Below, piece by piece: positions 1-8,555 of a stretch of DNA of 64,000 bases. Both the position numbers and the translations under genes were made by a program. The stretch covers positions 372,001-436,000 of the forward strand of contig NZ_RAPO01000003.1 of NCBI RefSeq assembly GCF_003610195.1. Reading direction: 5' to 3'. The stretch comes from Halopiger aswanensis (GTDB taxonomy: Archaea; Halobacteriota; Halobacteria; Halobacteriales; Natrialbaceae). The notes under the pieces are model-generated. The model was not told where the DNA came from and did not search any database. It was given only the letters and a program-made list of their open reading frames with translations. Position 1 is the stretch's first letter. Each line of letters starts with the position of its first letter.

Positions 1-244
1 GGAAACGCCACCCGAACTGGAAGCCGCGGCGGGACGGAAGGAGGGCGCGAAGATCACCAAGCGCGAGTACGAGGACGAGCAGGTCGTCGCCGTCGATTTC
101 GGACCCAGCAGCGGGAAGCCGACGCTCGACGTGACCGGAACCACGGCGATCGTCGTCGTTGGAGACGACCAGTTCGAGTTCGATATTCCGTCCGACGCGA
201 CGGACGTGACGGTTAACGACGGGATTCTGACGATCCGCGGCTGA
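1..244 (+). CDS. Hsp20-like (DUF7127-type) protein, 3' end only
   Basis: The gene enters from outside the window; the reading frame opens at base 2 and about 80 C-terminal residues are visible before TGA. The visible part is a string of short beta strands ending in NDGILTIRG, the closing strand typical of alpha-crystallin/Hsp20-like sandwiches. Haloarchaea carry a family of such small proteins (I associate it with DUF7127). The role, possibly chaperone-like, is inferred from fold resemblance only. It converges on the downstream glycosylase gene. Confidence 0.7.
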   Translation, partial: ETPPELEAAAGRKEGAKITKREYEDEQVVAVDFGPSSGKPTLDVTGTTAIVVVGDDQFEFDIPSDATDVTVNDGILTIRG

Positions 245-262
245 CGCGAGCGAATCGCCTGC

Positions 263-940
263 TTACGCCTTCTCGAGCGCCGCCTCGAGATCCGACTCGA
301 TCGCGTCGACTTTACTCCGATCGTACAGCGCTGCGGCGGGGTGAAACGACGGGATGACGAGCCGCCCGTCCCGCTCTCGCGGCTCGTCACCGTCGTCTCG
401 CGGCTTCGCCGCTCGACTGTCCGCGGAACTCTGTTCCGCGCTACTCGAGGAGTCCGAGGTGCGTGGTACCTCGCGCTCGAACTCCCGTCCGTGCAGATCC
501 GTGATCGTCTCGTCGGTATCTAGAATCTCGGCGGTCGCGAAACTTCCCATCGGGACGAGCACCGTCGGATCGACGCGCTCGATTTCCGCCTCGAGAACCG
601 GCCACCAGGCCTCGATCTCGTCGACGTGGGGGTCGCGGTTCTCCGGCGGCCGGACCTTGACCAGGTTCGTGATGTAGCAGTCGCGGCGATCGTAGCCGAT
701 CGACTCGAGGGCGCGATCGAGCTGTTTGCCGGCCTGGCCGACGAACGGCTCGCCCTGCGTGACCTCCTGCCCGCCGGGGGCTTCGCCGACGAGCATGACG
801 TCCGCCGAGAGCGGGCCGACGCCGGGGACGAACTGGTCGGGATCGTAGTGTTCGTCCGGGACGGCCTCGAGGACGTCGGCGAACTCCGTTTCGAACGCCC
901 AGTCGGTCGCCTCGTCGGCGGTAGCGTCGCCGTCGCTCAT
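263..940 (-). CDS. Uracil-DNA glycosylase, family-4-like, lacking Fe-S cysteines
   Basis: A 225-residue protein that should excise uracil from DNA. Motif 1 GEAPG (52-56) followed by GEPFVGQAG (63-71), the segment [14 protein letters not shown] (about 89-102) and the C-terminal HPAAAL (200-205) are the family-4 UDG signature. The four cysteines that bind [4Fe-4S] in family 4 are absent: the position normally Cys in KCRPP is Val, the next is Trp (AWWPVL), and there is no N-terminal Cys pair. Residues 158-193 are a low-complexity Ser/Asp/Arg insert made of palindromic DNA just before the HP motif. I chose the ATG at 940 because the 22 upstream residues of the longer frame look non-coding. Confidence 0.85.
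   Translation of the reverse strand: MSDGDATADEATDWAFETEFADVLEAVPDEHYDPDQFVPGVGPLSADVMLVGEAPGGQEVTQGEPFVGQAGKQLDRALESIGYDRRDCYITNLVKVRPPENRDPHVDEIEAWWPVLEAEIERVDPTVLVPMGSFATAEILDTDETITDLHGREFEREVPRTSDSSSSAEQSSADSRAAKPRDDGDEPRERDGRLVIPSFHPAAALYDRSKVDAIESDLEAALEKA
355..440. repeat. Three tandem palindromes inside the UDG gene
   Basis: Three hairpins sit within the insert of the glycosylase gene. 355-389 has an 11-bp perfect stem (TGACGAGCCGC with its complement). 400-412 is GCGGC-TTC-GCCGC. 422-440 is CGCGGAAC-TCT-GTTCCGCG. All are in frame and encode a Ser/Arg/Asp-rich linker that most UDGs lack. This resembles coding palindromic elements such as those of Rickettsia. Mobility is inference. 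Confidence 0.7.
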
Positions 941-1086
941 GCACTGCGCTACAGCAGCCGCGGCAAACACCGTTTCCTTGCGTACGCACCGGGGACGGCG
1001 ATTCACACCAGTCCCTGTGGCAATTCGGACGACGCGTGCCGCAATCGCGAGCGGACCCTTTTGTCGCCAGCCGTCGAACGGCGGGT

Positions 1087-1521
1087 ATGGCCACGCACGT
1101 CCTCGTTCCGGTCGACGATTCGGATCCGTCCGACGCCGCCCTCGAGTTCGCGCTCGAGGACCAGCCCGACGCGACGATCACGGCGCTGCACGTCGTCGAT
1201 CCGGCCGACCTACCGGGCTCGCCCACGCTCGAGGCGGAAACCGACGAGGAGTACGACGAGTTCCGACTCCAGCAACGGGAATTTTCGGAGGAGATCTTCG
1301 ACGACGCACGGAAGGTGGCCGCCGAACACGGCGCGTCGATCGAGACGGATCAGGTCGTCGGCTCCGTCGCCGACGCAGTCATCGAGTACGCCGACGAGCA
1401 CGCCGTCGATCGAATCGTGATCGGCAGCCACGGCCGGACGGGTGCGAGTAGAGTTCTGTTGGGGAGCGTCGCGGAAACCGTCGCGCGGCGCGCGCCGGTG
1501 CCGGTGACGATCGTCCGCTGA
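1087..1521 (+). CDS. Universal stress protein, UspA family
   Basis: A 144-residue single-domain Usp protein, cytoplasmic and probably dimeric. The N terminus HVLVPVDDSDPSDAALEFA is the conserved first strand and helix. Near the C terminus GSHGRTGASRVLLGS fits the ATP-binding G-x2-G-x9-G(S/T) pattern, so it should be an ATP-binding type. Its usual role is stress-responsive signalling; the exact ligand effect is unknown. The start is the ATG at 1087; the longer upstream frame (from 1036) lacks family similarity. It is monocistronic, divergent from the UDG gene. Confidence 0.92.
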   Translation: MATHVLVPVDDSDPSDAALEFALEDQPDATITALHVVDPADLPGSPTLEAETDEEYDEFRLQQREFSEEIFDDARKVAAEHGASIETDQVVGSVADAVIEYADEHAVDRIVIGSHGRTGASRVLLGSVAETVARRAPVPVTIVR

Positions 1522-1621
1522 CGCCGAGTTCTGCCCGCGAGACGGAACCTCGCGCTCGAGCCGACCGAGAGCGTGCGCATTCAGGGGCGATCGTTAGGCT
1601 CGCGGCGGCCGCAGTACCGGT

Positions 1622-1891
1622 ATGGCCGACACACCATCCGTAAACAAGGTCGAGACCGAGGACGACTACATCCACGTCCGGTTTCGCGATCCGGACGAGT
1701 ACGACGAGATCCGGACGCCCGACTGGGCGGAGGACCCTGCGGAGTCGGTCTCGGAGGGGAGCGAGGTCCGCACCGGAAAGGTCGAGGGCGAGGACGATTG
1801 GGAGGTAACCAGCGTCCTCATCGAGAAGCACGTCGGCGAGGACAAAGCCGAGGAGCAGGCCGAGCAGATCGTCGAGAAGATCGAATCCTAA
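1622..1891 (+). CDS. Small conserved acidic haloarchaeal protein
   Basis: An 89-residue, very acidic, soluble protein without cysteines, membrane segments or a signal peptide. It looks like one small alpha/beta domain (segment YIHVRFRDPDEYDEIRTPDW, then a strand-rich stretch with EVRTGKVEGEDDWEVTSVLI) ending in an acidic helix. Composition and codon use match neighbouring real genes, and the frame is clean from ATG to TAA. I recognise the style of a conserved haloarchaeal small protein but no function. Confidence 0.75.
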   Translation: MADTPSVNKVETEDDYIHVRFRDPDEYDEIRTPDWAEDPAESVSEGSEVRTGKVEGEDDWEVTSVLIEKHVGEDKAEEQAEQIVEKIES

Positions 1892-2014
1892 CGCGAACTC
1901 GCCGCTCGAGTGCGTGATTCGCGGTCGACGACTCGAGCGACGACGGCTTCCGGGCGACCCGCCGTTTCGAAACCCGGGCCAGCAGTTTTCCCGTCGAACG
2001 GCGGACGCCGAACC

Positions 2015-2161
2015 CTGACCGACATCACCGCGGACGAGACCGGCAAGCGCGTGGTAAACGGCAACGGCGAGGAGATCGGCGTCGTCCTCGAGGTCGACGC
2101 AGACGAGAGTACCGCCGACGTCGAACCCGACGAGCCGATCCGGCTGCGCGACGAGTACTGA
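2015..2161 (+). CDS. Short PRC-barrel-like protein with apparent CTG start
   Basis: Residues TDITADETGKRVVNGNGEEI and the following GVVLEVD match the N-terminal half of haloarchaeal PRC-barrel proteins, which usually begin M-T-D-I. Here the codon at that place is CTG (2015-2017). The only in-frame conventional start upstream is GTG at 1910, and the 35 residues between are Ser/Arg/Thr-rich and look non-coding. The protein stops after 48 residues, shorter than typical family members. Either CTG is used, or the gene has lost its ATG and part of its 3' half and is decaying. Confidence 0.5.
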   Translation: MTDITADETGKRVVNGNGEEIGVVLEVDADESTADVEPDEPIRLRDEY

Positions 2162-2215
2162 CTCGTTACGGCCCGAATCGTCACCGAACACCACACGCCC
2201 GCGCGTAAAGGGTGG

Positions 2216-2225
2216 CTTTTTATGG
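2216..2225 (+). promoter_or_regulatory. TATA box of the PCNA gene
   Basis: CTTTTTATGG lies 24-33 nt before the PCNA ATG at 2249, the spacing expected for a leaderless haloarchaeal transcript. It supports choosing ATG 2249 over the in-frame ATG at 2222, which overlaps the TATA box itself. Confidence 0.6.
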
Positions 2226-2248
2226 CAACCGTCCGTAGCCCGTCCTAT

Positions 2249-2992
2249 ATGTTCAAGGCCATCGTGAGCGCGGCAACGCTCACCAGCGCGCTCGATTCGG
2301 TGAGCGTGCTGGTCGACGAGTGCAAGATCCACCTCGAGGAAGACGGGCTCGAAATCCGGGCCGTCGATCCCGCCAACGTCGGGATGGTCGACCTCTCGCT
2401 CGACGCGGCTGCGTTCGAATCGTACGAAGCCGACGGCGGGCTGATCGGCGTCGACCTCTCGCGGCTCGAGGACATCGCGGGAATGGCTGAATCCGGCCAG
2501 CTCATCCAGCTCGAACTCGACGAAGAGACCCGCAAGCTCCACATCCAGATCGACGGGCTCGAGTACACCCTGGCGCTGATCGACCCTGACTCGATCCGCC
2601 AGGAACCCGACATTCCGGACCTCGATCTGCCCGCCGAGGTCATCCTCGAGGGCAAGGACGTCAACCGCTCGGTCACCGCAGCCGATATGGTCTCCGACCA
2701 CATCGCGCTCGGCGTCGACGAGGGCGAGGAGTTCTTCTACGTCGACGCGGAGGGCGACACCGACGACGTCCACCTCGAGCTCACCCGTGAGGACCTGATC
2801 GACCTGCAGGCCGGCCCGGCCCACTCGCTGTTCTCGCTGGACTACCTGAAGGACATGAACAAGGCGATCCCCTCGGACGCCGAGGTAACGCTGCATCTGG
2901 GCGAGGAGTTCCCCGTCAAGATGTTCTTCGGCTTCGCGGAAGGGCAGGGTCAGGTCACCTACATGCTCGCGCCGCGCATCCAGAGCGACTGA
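2249..2992 (+). CDS. pcn: DNA polymerase sliding clamp (PCNA)
   Basis: A 247-residue homotrimeric sliding clamp that tethers DNA polymerases, RFC, Fen1 and ligase to DNA. The protein begins [11 protein letters not shown] and shows two repeated clamp domains: the first includes the [20 protein letters not shown] strand-helix pattern, the second starts near residue 125 ([19 protein letters not shown]) and ends in VTYMLAPRI. The length equals other haloarchaeal PCNAs. Negative charge on the outer surface is typical for salt-adapted clamps. It has its own promoter and stands alone, but primase PriL is 2.5 kb downstream. Confidence 0.98.
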   Translation: MFKAIVSAATLTSALDSVSVLVDECKIHLEEDGLEIRAVDPANVGMVDLSLDAAAFESYEADGGLIGVDLSRLEDIAGMAESGQLIQLELDEETRKLHIQIDGLEYTLALIDPDSIRQEPDIPDLDLPAEVILEGKDVNRSVTAADMVSDHIALGVDEGEEFFYVDAEGDTDDVHLELTREDLIDLQAGPAHSLFSLDYLKDMNKAIPSDAEVTLHLGEEFPVKMFFGFAEGQGQVTYMLAPRIQSD

Positions 2993-3252
2993 ATCGACGC
3001 GGTCACGGTTTCGTTCCTGTTCGCCTTCTCGTTCGCGTTCGTTCTCGAGTACTACCCGACTGCTCGGCTGCTCGGCTATTCGTTCGTTCGCCGTCCCGGA
3101 CCGACTCGAGCCTGTGTTATTCGGATCGTCGGGAAATAGCGTCACAGTCGCCGCTGCGGTCCGCAGGTTCGGTTGCACGCTAACTAGCGCCCAGCGTCCA
3201 GTTCGTGAGGCGCCCTTCGGTTTTATCAATGGCATCGTCGTTGCGGTGGGTA

Positions 3253-3930
3253 ATGGCAACGCTCGTCGAGTTCACCGTCGACGGCGACGAGTTCCCGTTG
3301 GGCGCGCTGTTCGCGTCGCTGCCGGACGTTACGATCGAACTCGAGCGGATCGTTCCGACGACGGAGTCGCTGTTTCCCTACGTCTGGATCCGCGGCGCGA
3401 GCCCGGCCGAGGTCGAGGCGGCGATCAGCGCCTCGGCGGCGGAGACGCTCACGGTGGTCGACGACCTCGGCTCGCGGGGTGTGCTCTACCGTGCGGTCTG
3501 GCGACCCGATGTCGACGGGATCGTCGACGCGATCGTCTCGTCGAACGTCACGCTGCTGTCGGCGACCGGAACGGCGAATCAGTGGACGTTCCGGCTGCGA
3601 GCCGACGACCACGAGACAGTCAGCGCGTTTCGGGAACGCTGTCGGCGCAAGGGGATTCACATCGACGTGACCCGGCTCCAGCCGCTGGCGCTGGTCGACG
3701 CCCGCGACGAGGATGGACTCACTGCAGCCCAGCTCGAGGCGCTCGAACTCGCGTACGAGCGAGGCTACTTCGACGAGCCGCGGCGGGCGACGCTCGAGGA
3801 TCTCGCGGCCGAGGTCGGCATCACGCGCCAGTCGCTCGCCGGCCGACTCCGCCGCGGCCACCGGAACCTGTTGGCCGGACTGTTCGGCTTCGACCGCCCC
3901 GACGAGCGGCTCTCGGCGGGACGACACTGA
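3253..3930 (+). CDS. HTH-10 (bacterio-opsin activator-like) transcription regulator
   Basis: A 225-residue haloarchaeal regulator. The N-terminal 150 residues form the sensor-like module common to Bat/DmsR-type proteins. The C terminus (about 160-215), with LTAAQLEALELAYERGYFDE, then TLEDLAAEVGITRQSLAGRL, is the HTH_10 DNA-binding domain. ATG 3253 is preferred because TATA-like TTTTAT sits about 30 nt upstream and the extra 16 residues of the longer frame are not family-like. The targets are unknown. It is divergent from no neighbour and probably monocistronic. Confidence 0.9.
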   Translation: MATLVEFTVDGDEFPLGALFASLPDVTIELERIVPTTESLFPYVWIRGASPAEVEAAISASAAETLTVVDDLGSRGVLYRAVWRPDVDGIVDAIVSSNVTLLSATGTANQWTFRLRADDHETVSAFRERCRRKGIHIDVTRLQPLALVDARDEDGLTAAQLEALELAYERGYFDEPRRATLEDLAAEVGITRQSLAGRLRRGHRNLLAGLFGFDRPDERLSAGRH

Positions 3931-4033
3931 CGGCTCTCGAGCGGCCGCCGATCCGCGGCCGATCGCCGATACTACTTAAAAATACTACATAGTAAGGAGC
4001 ACACCTACCGGGCCGGTTGGAATAGGAGGGGGT

Positions 4034-4348
4034 ATGCCCTCCGTTGACGATTCCGACGACGCGCTACGGTGCGTTGCGACGTTCGATCCCGACGCCGGCG
4101 AACGCGCGAGCGAGACGATCGTGACCGCGGTTGCGGCCCTCGTCGACGACGATCCCGGCGCTCTCTCCCCGCTGTACGACGCCGTCGATCCGGAGGCGCT
4201 CGACTCGCTCGTCGCACACGCCCGGCGAGCCGACGACGCCGGGACGCACGAACTCCGATTCACCTACGAGGGGTTCGACATCGGCGTCCGAACGGACGGC
4301 CGGATCCAGATCGAAGACGCGAACGCGCCGGCACCCTCGAGCGCCTGA
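4034..4348 (+). CDS. HalOD1 (halobacterial output domain) protein
   Basis: A 104-residue stand-alone HalOD1 protein. Typical features are the central DDDPGALSPLYDAVDPEALDS helix-turn region and the C-terminal strand pair ELRFTYEGFDIGVRTDGRI. The family is thought to be a signalling output module in haloarchaea; its partners are unknown. A purine-rich GGAGGGGG just upstream of the ATG is a good Shine-Dalgarno, unlike the leaderless neighbours, and TTAAAAATAC at about 3975 is a likely TATA box. Confidence 0.85.
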   Translation: MPSVDDSDDALRCVATFDPDAGERASETIVTAVAALVDDDPGALSPLYDAVDPEALDSLVAHARRADDAGTHELRFTYEGFDIGVRTDGRIQIEDANAPAPSSA

Positions 4349-4360
4349 ATCGCGACTCGT

Positions 4361-5257
4361 CTACCTGCGGGTCGACCCTACCCGGCCTTCCCGTCCCTGT
4401 TCCTCCAGAAACGCCAGCAGCGACTCGTTTACGCGGTCGTCCCGTTCGATGAAGAAACAGTGCGAGCCGCCCTCGACGTACTCGAGTTCGGCGTCGGGAA
4501 TCCGCTCGGCGAGGAGCCGCGCGTTCGCGGGCGGCACGACGCGGTCGTCGTTCCCGTGCAGGATCAGCGTCGGGACGCGGATGGACCCCAGTCGATCGGC
4601 GACATCGAAACTCGAGACGGCGGCAGCCTGCGCGATCTGGGCCGGACCGCCGGCGTCCTGCTCCCGTCGCCACTCGACGATCCGGTCCATGAGGTGCGGG
4701 TTTCGGTTGGTGAACCGCTCGGAGAAGGCCGGTCGCATCGAGTCGCGAAGCCGTTTGCGGTCGCCGTCGCCGCTCGACGCGAGCAACTGCTGGCGGATCT
4801 CCTCCGGAATCGGCGCGGCGTCCGGTCCGCCGTGACTCGTAGACAGCAGCGTCAGCGACGACGCTCGCGAGTACTCGACGGCGTACTGCTGGGCGACCAT
4901 CCCGCCCAAACTCGCGCCGACGATGTGGGCGCTGCGCACCCCCGCGTCCTCGAGCACGGCCTCGAGATCGGCAGCCAACCCCTCGACCGAGTAGCCGAAT
5001 CGAGACAGCAGCGGCGTCCGGAGTCGACCGGGCAGCCGCGGCACCAGTGGTGGCAGGCCGGCGTCCGAACGGCCGGTGCCGCGGGTATCCGGCGCGATCA
5101 CCTGATGCGTGTCGCGGAGCGCCTCGCGCTGCCAGCGCCACATCCAGCGGCCGAAGCCCAGTCCCTGCAGCAGGACGACCGGGTCGGCAGCCCCGTCGCC
5201 CCCACCTTTTTCGTGCTCGTAGTAGATCGACACATCGTCGCGCGTCGCCCGTGGCAT
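4361..5257 (-). CDS. Alpha/beta-fold hydrolase
   Basis: A 298-residue serine hydrolase of the alpha/beta fold. The oxyanion region is LLQGLGFGRWMWRW (29-42), the nucleophile elbow GASLGG has Ser at 116, the acid is in HGNDDRVVP near residue 243, and the catalytic His is in GGSHCFF near 270. A lid helix region lies between about 125 and 205. Substrate cannot be told from sequence; relatives include esterases and 3-oxoadipate enol-lactonase-like enzymes. The ATG at 5257 begins the conserved N terminus MPRATRDDVSIYYEH; the frame extends upstream but that part is not protein-like. Confidence 0.9.
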   Translation of the reverse strand: MPRATRDDVSIYYEHEKGGGDGAADPVVLLQGLGFGRWMWRWQREALRDTHQVIAPDTRGTGRSDAGLPPLVPRLPGRLRTPLLSRFGYSVEGLAADLEAVLEDAGVRSAHIVGASLGGMVAQQYAVEYSRASSLTLLSTSHGGPDAAPIPEEIRQQLLASSGDGDRKRLRDSMRPAFSERFTNRNPHLMDRIVEWRREQDAGGPAQIAQAAAVSSFDVADRLGSIRVPTLILHGNDDRVVPPANARLLAERIPDAELEYVEGGSHCFFIERDDRVNESLLAFLEEQGREGRVGSTRR

Positions 5258-5484
5258 ACCCGACTCGACGTGTCGGATCCCCTTGAAATCGACCCTCGAC
5301 GGCGGGGGTTCTCGAGGGTGCCCCGGCCGGACCGCACAGGGTAAGCAGCGCCTACCGGCCACCGTGTCCGATCGATCCCAGCCGTCGCGCTCGCGGCGAC
5401 CGCAGCCAACGCAGCCACCCCGGCCGACCACTGCGAGGAAAACAATCAGCGGGCTTATCCCGCCCCAGTAAAATCACATTACCG

Positions 5485-6576
5485 ATGCAGCGACTGCACG
5501 CCCGGTACCCGTTCCTCGAAGCCGCCCGCGAGACCGTGGCGACCGAAACGGTCGATTTGGCCACCGTCGTCGAACAGGACGGTGCCGTCGTCGATCGCGC
5601 CCGCCAACGCGTGATTACCGCCATCGAGGACGGAACGGTCGGCGAACCACACCGCGACGCCCGCGTCGAACTGCTCTCCTACCCCGTCGCGCGCGTCCTC
5701 GTCTCGATGGTCGACGAGCGCGTTCTCGTGCGCAAGTACGCCCGCGCCGAAGCCGCGACCGCCTACGACCGCTTTACGGCCGATCTCGAGGACACGACCG
5801 AACTCAAGAGCGTCGACTCGACCGGACTGGATCTCGAGGACCTGCTCGCGGAGTTCGACTTACAGAGCGCGGTCCGGGAGACCGCCGAGGGAAGGAACGA
5901 GTACCGGATCGACGTCGGCACGTACGTGCCGCTGGCCGAAGACCTCTGGGAGGACGGCTGGCGGCTCGTAAACCAGCCGCTCGACCGGGGCGCGGTCCCG
6001 GTCGACGAAAGCGATCTCCTGACGCTGTTGCGCGAGGCGATCCGCACCCGGATCGACGACGGTCTCCCCTTCGAGGTTCCCGATGCGATCGCCACGACGT
6101 TGGAAGAGGAGGCCGCAGCGATTCGAGACGTGCTCGCGGACCTCGATCTGACCCGCGAGATCGACACCGTCGTTCCCGACCTGTTCCCGCCCTGCATGAA
6201 GGCGCTGCTCGATCAGATCCAGAAGGGCGAACACCTGCCCCATCACTCCCGCTTCGCGATCACCGCCTTCCTGACGAGCATCGGGATGACCACCGACGAG
6301 ATCGTCGAACTCTACCGCGTCAACTCGTCGTTCGGCGAGGAGATGACCCGCTACCAGACCGACCACATCCGGGGCGACACCTCGCCGACGGAGTACTCGC
6401 CGCCCTCCTGTGCGACGATGCAGTCCTACGGCGACTGCGTCAACAAGGACGACCTCTGCGAGCAGATCCCCCATCCGATGGCCTACTACGAGGAACGCAT
6501 CGACGACGCGGACGACGACGACCTCGAGGACTGGCGCGAGGGCGCCGAGGAGAGCGAAGCCGCGAGCGGCGACTAG
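5485..6576 (+). CDS. priL: DNA primase large subunit PriL
   Basis: A 363-residue large subunit of the archaeal/eukaryotic-type primase, which with PriS makes RNA primers for replication. The C-terminal domain carries the expected [4Fe-4S] cysteines: one in LFPPCMKALL (about 236) and three in SCATMQSYGDCVNKDDLCEQ (about 311-330). The N-terminal two thirds are helical, as in the family. The ATG follows an AT-rich stretch (AGTAAAATCACATTACC). The acidic C-terminal tail is a haloarchaeal feature. PCNA and this gene lie within 3.5 kb but are separated by unrelated genes. Confidence 0.97.
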   Translation: MQRLHARYPFLEAARETVATETVDLATVVEQDGAVVDRARQRVITAIEDGTVGEPHRDARVELLSYPVARVLVSMVDERVLVRKYARAEAATAYDRFTADLEDTTELKSVDSTGLDLEDLLAEFDLQSAVRETAEGRNEYRIDVGTYVPLAEDLWEDGWRLVNQPLDRGAVPVDESDLLTLLREAIRTRIDDGLPFEVPDAIATTLEEEAAAIRDVLADLDLTREIDTVVPDLFPPCMKALLDQIQKGEHLPHHSRFAITAFLTSIGMTTDEIVELYRVNSSFGEEMTRYQTDHIRGDTSPTEYSPPSCATMQSYGDCVNKDDLCEQIPHPMAYYEERIDDADDDDLEDWREGAEESEAASGD

Positions 6577-6609
6577 CTGTTTCTGTCCGCCGAATCCCCG
6601 CGCGTACCG

Positions 6610-7077
6610 TTAGGAGTTGCGCGACGGATCATCCGACCCGGCCAGTTCGTCGGCTTCGTCCTGAATCTCCTGCAGAGCTCGCGTTTGTTCGTCGCGAGCG
6701 AGCCCGCCGGATTCGACGTGTCGACCGTCGTACTGCCAGGACGGGATCGCGTTCCAGATGTTCCCGTCGTCAGCGGCGGTCTCGTCGGCGTCAGGATTGG
6801 CAGCGGCGTCAGCCTCGCCTTGCCCCGACGCTCGAGCGTCGCCCGCGGATCGACTCGACAGGCCCACGAGTGCGAGGCCGACGATCGCGAGGACGACCGA
6901 CCCGATCACCGCCGTCGTCGCGTCGACGACAGCCGAGGCCCGCACGAGGACCGACGAACAGAGTAACGCGAGGACGGCGACAACCGCGAGGGTACGACCC
7001 GGCGACCGGGCTGACACGGCGTCACCGTCGGCGTCGGAGCCGCCGTCGCCGTCAGTACCGGTATCGGAACTGGCCAT
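6610..7077 (-). CDS. Small membrane protein, two predicted helices
   Basis: 155 residues: an acidic N terminus, then two hydrophobic segments around residues 29-48 (TLAVVAVLALLCSSVLV) and 56-74 (VIGSVVLAIVGLALVGL), followed by an acidic soluble tail containing NIWNAIPSWQYDGRHVESGG and a C-terminal helix. The tail motif with WNAIPSWQYDGRH looks conserved rather than low complexity and may be the functional part. No function recognised. It is transcribed toward the end of priL and is followed upstream by another small membrane protein on the same strand. Confidence 0.75.
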   Translation of the reverse strand: MASSDTGTDGDGGSDADGDAVSARSPGRTLAVVAVLALLCSSVLVRASAVVDATTAVIGSVVLAIVGLALVGLSSRSAGDARASGQGEADAAANPDADETAADDGNIWNAIPSWQYDGRHVESGGLARDEQTRALQEIQDEADELAGSDDPSRNS

Positions 7078-7137
7078 ACCTACTGTCAGCCGGCTATAAG
7101 GAAAAGCGTGGCGTCGGATTCACCCGACGGAAATCGC

Positions 7138-7410
7138 TCAGATCGTGTTTTGTGGGTCGGCGTCGACCTCGTCGTCCTCGTTCTCGAGGCCGTCCTCGGG
7201 GTCGTTCAGTACGTAGGCGAGACCGATACCGACCGCCGTCATCAGGAGAATGAAACCGACGATGACGCCGACGAGGAGTTGGGCGCCGTCGGGGTTGAGC
7301 GTCCCGTTGGTACCGCCGTACGCGGTGCCGATGAAGAGCATGGCACCGAGCATCAGAAGGACAGAGGTGACGGCGGCAGCGATTTCGATCAGTTGCTCGC
7401 GCTCGGGCAT
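7138..7410 (-). CDS. Small two-helix membrane protein (DUF7472-like)
   Basis: A 90-residue protein with two transmembrane helices (about 10-28 and 45-66) separated by a short Gly/Asn-rich loop, and an acidic C-terminal tail. The order and length resemble a haloarchaeal membrane family I associate with DUF7472; I am unsure of the number. Function unknown. It lies 60 nt downstream of htpX on the same strand, so the two may be co-transcribed. Confidence 0.8.
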   Translation of the reverse strand: MPEREQLIEIAAAVTSVLLMLGAMLFIGTAYGGTNGTLNPDGAQLLVGVIVGFILLMTAVGIGLAYVLNDPEDGLENEDDEVDADPQNTI

Positions 7411-7470
7411 TACAGGGTCGGTTTCGCCGGCCGGGCCAAAAGCGCTTCGAAGGGCGCGTCGCCGCCCCGT

Positions 7471-8355
7471 CTACATCGTCGCCATTTCCTGCTCGAGGGA
7501 GCGCAGTTGTTCGATGCGCTTCTCGGTCGGCGGGTGGGTGCTAAAGAGGCGGCCGACGACGCCGGACTTGATGGGGATGATGAAGAAGGCGTTCATCTCG
7601 GCCTCCTCGCGCATGTCCTCCTTGGGCACCTTGTCCATCCGCCCGGAGATCTTCATCAGCGCCGAGGCCAGCGCCGACGGGTTGCCGGTGATTGCGGCCG
7701 CGCCGCGGTCGGCCGCGTACTCGCGGTACCGCGAGAGCGCCCGGATCAGCAGGTAGCTGATGATCCAGACGAGCAGCGAGACCAGAATGGCGACGACGAT
7801 GCCGCCCCCGCCCTGCCGGCCGCGGCCGTGCCCGCCGCCGAAGAACGCGCCCCAGCGGACGATCATGAACGCGATCGTCGAGAGGAACGAGGCGATCGTC
7901 ATCACCATCATGTCCCGATTTTTGACGTGGGCGAGTTCGTGGGCGAGCACGCCCTCGAGTTCCTCCTCGTCCAACGTGGTCATGATGCCGGTCGTCACGC
8001 AGACGGCGGCGTTTTTCTGGTTGCGGCCGGTCGCGAAGGCGTTCGGCACCTGCGAGTCGACGACCGCGACCTTCGGCTTCGGGAGATCGGCCTGCTGCGA
8101 GAGGCGCTCGATCGTGGCGTGCAGTTGCGGGTATTCGTCCGCCGATACCGTTCGTGCCCCCATGCTGCGGAGGGTGAGCGTGTCGCTGAAGTAGTACTGG
8201 ACGAGGGACATGCCGCCGAACATGAGGGCGAACACCAGTAGTCCGCCACCCATGTATGCGGCAATCGCGCCCGCGAAGACGATGTACAGCGCGAACAGCA
8301 GAAACATCGTCAGGAACATCCGGGCTCGAAGGCCCCAGTCCGCCTGCCATTGCAT
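7471..8355 (-). CDS. htpX: Membrane zinc metalloprotease HtpX
   Basis: A 294-residue M48 peptidase for quality control of membrane proteins. It has two N-terminal transmembrane helices (about 15-60), the zinc motif HELAHVKNRD near residue 130, two further hydrophobic segments (about 145-200) and the third zinc ligand region YREYAADRGAA. The end of the protein has FSTHPPTEKRIEQL, typical of HtpX. ATG 8355 gives the family N terminus MQWQADWGLRARMF; the 12 extra residues upstream lack support. Confidence 0.95.
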   Translation of the reverse strand: MQWQADWGLRARMFLTMFLLFALYIVFAGAIAAYMGGGLLVFALMFGGMSLVQYYFSDTLTLRSMGARTVSADEYPQLHATIERLSQQADLPKPKVAVVDSQVPNAFATGRNQKNAAVCVTTGIMTTLDEEELEGVLAHELAHVKNRDMMVMTIASFLSTIAFMIVRWGAFFGGGHGRGRQGGGGIVVAILVSLLVWIISYLLIRALSRYREYAADRGAAAITGNPSALASALMKISGRMDKVPKEDMREEAEMNAFFIIPIKSGVVGRLFSTHPPTEKRIEQLRSLEQEMATM

Positions 8356-8448
8356 ACTGTCAATTTCGGTCCGCAGCGGAATAAGTGTCACCGATGGGAC
8401 TGTCCGAACGTATTGGATTTCGTACTACTTCGAGCGAGTGACTCACAA

Positions 8449-8467
8449 CCCCTTCGTTTCGCATGGA
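8449..8467 (-). other. Origin-recognition-box-like element 1
   Basis: CCCCTTCGTTTCGCATGGA; read on the minus strand it is TCCATGCGAAACGAAGGGG, close to the haloarchaeal Orc1/Cdc6 ORB core (GAAACGAAGGGG with the terminal G-string). It lies in the 360-nt gap between htpX and nmd3, which has no gene. A second copy is 107 nt away in the same orientation. No orc1/cdc6 gene or clearly AT-rich unwinding element is visible nearby, so origin function is unproven. Confidence 0.55.
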
Positions 8468-8555
8468 GACCCCGCGACGGGACACCGTCTGACGCAGCCG
8501 AGTCGCCGAACGTCTGACGGGTGGCTGACACCGATACGCACGGCGTCAATCCGGA

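Noticed and set aside
3114-3992. Long Arg-rich frame over the HTH-10 gene
   Set aside because: It is the +1 shadow of the regulator gene at 3253; it is Arg/Ala-rich without family features.
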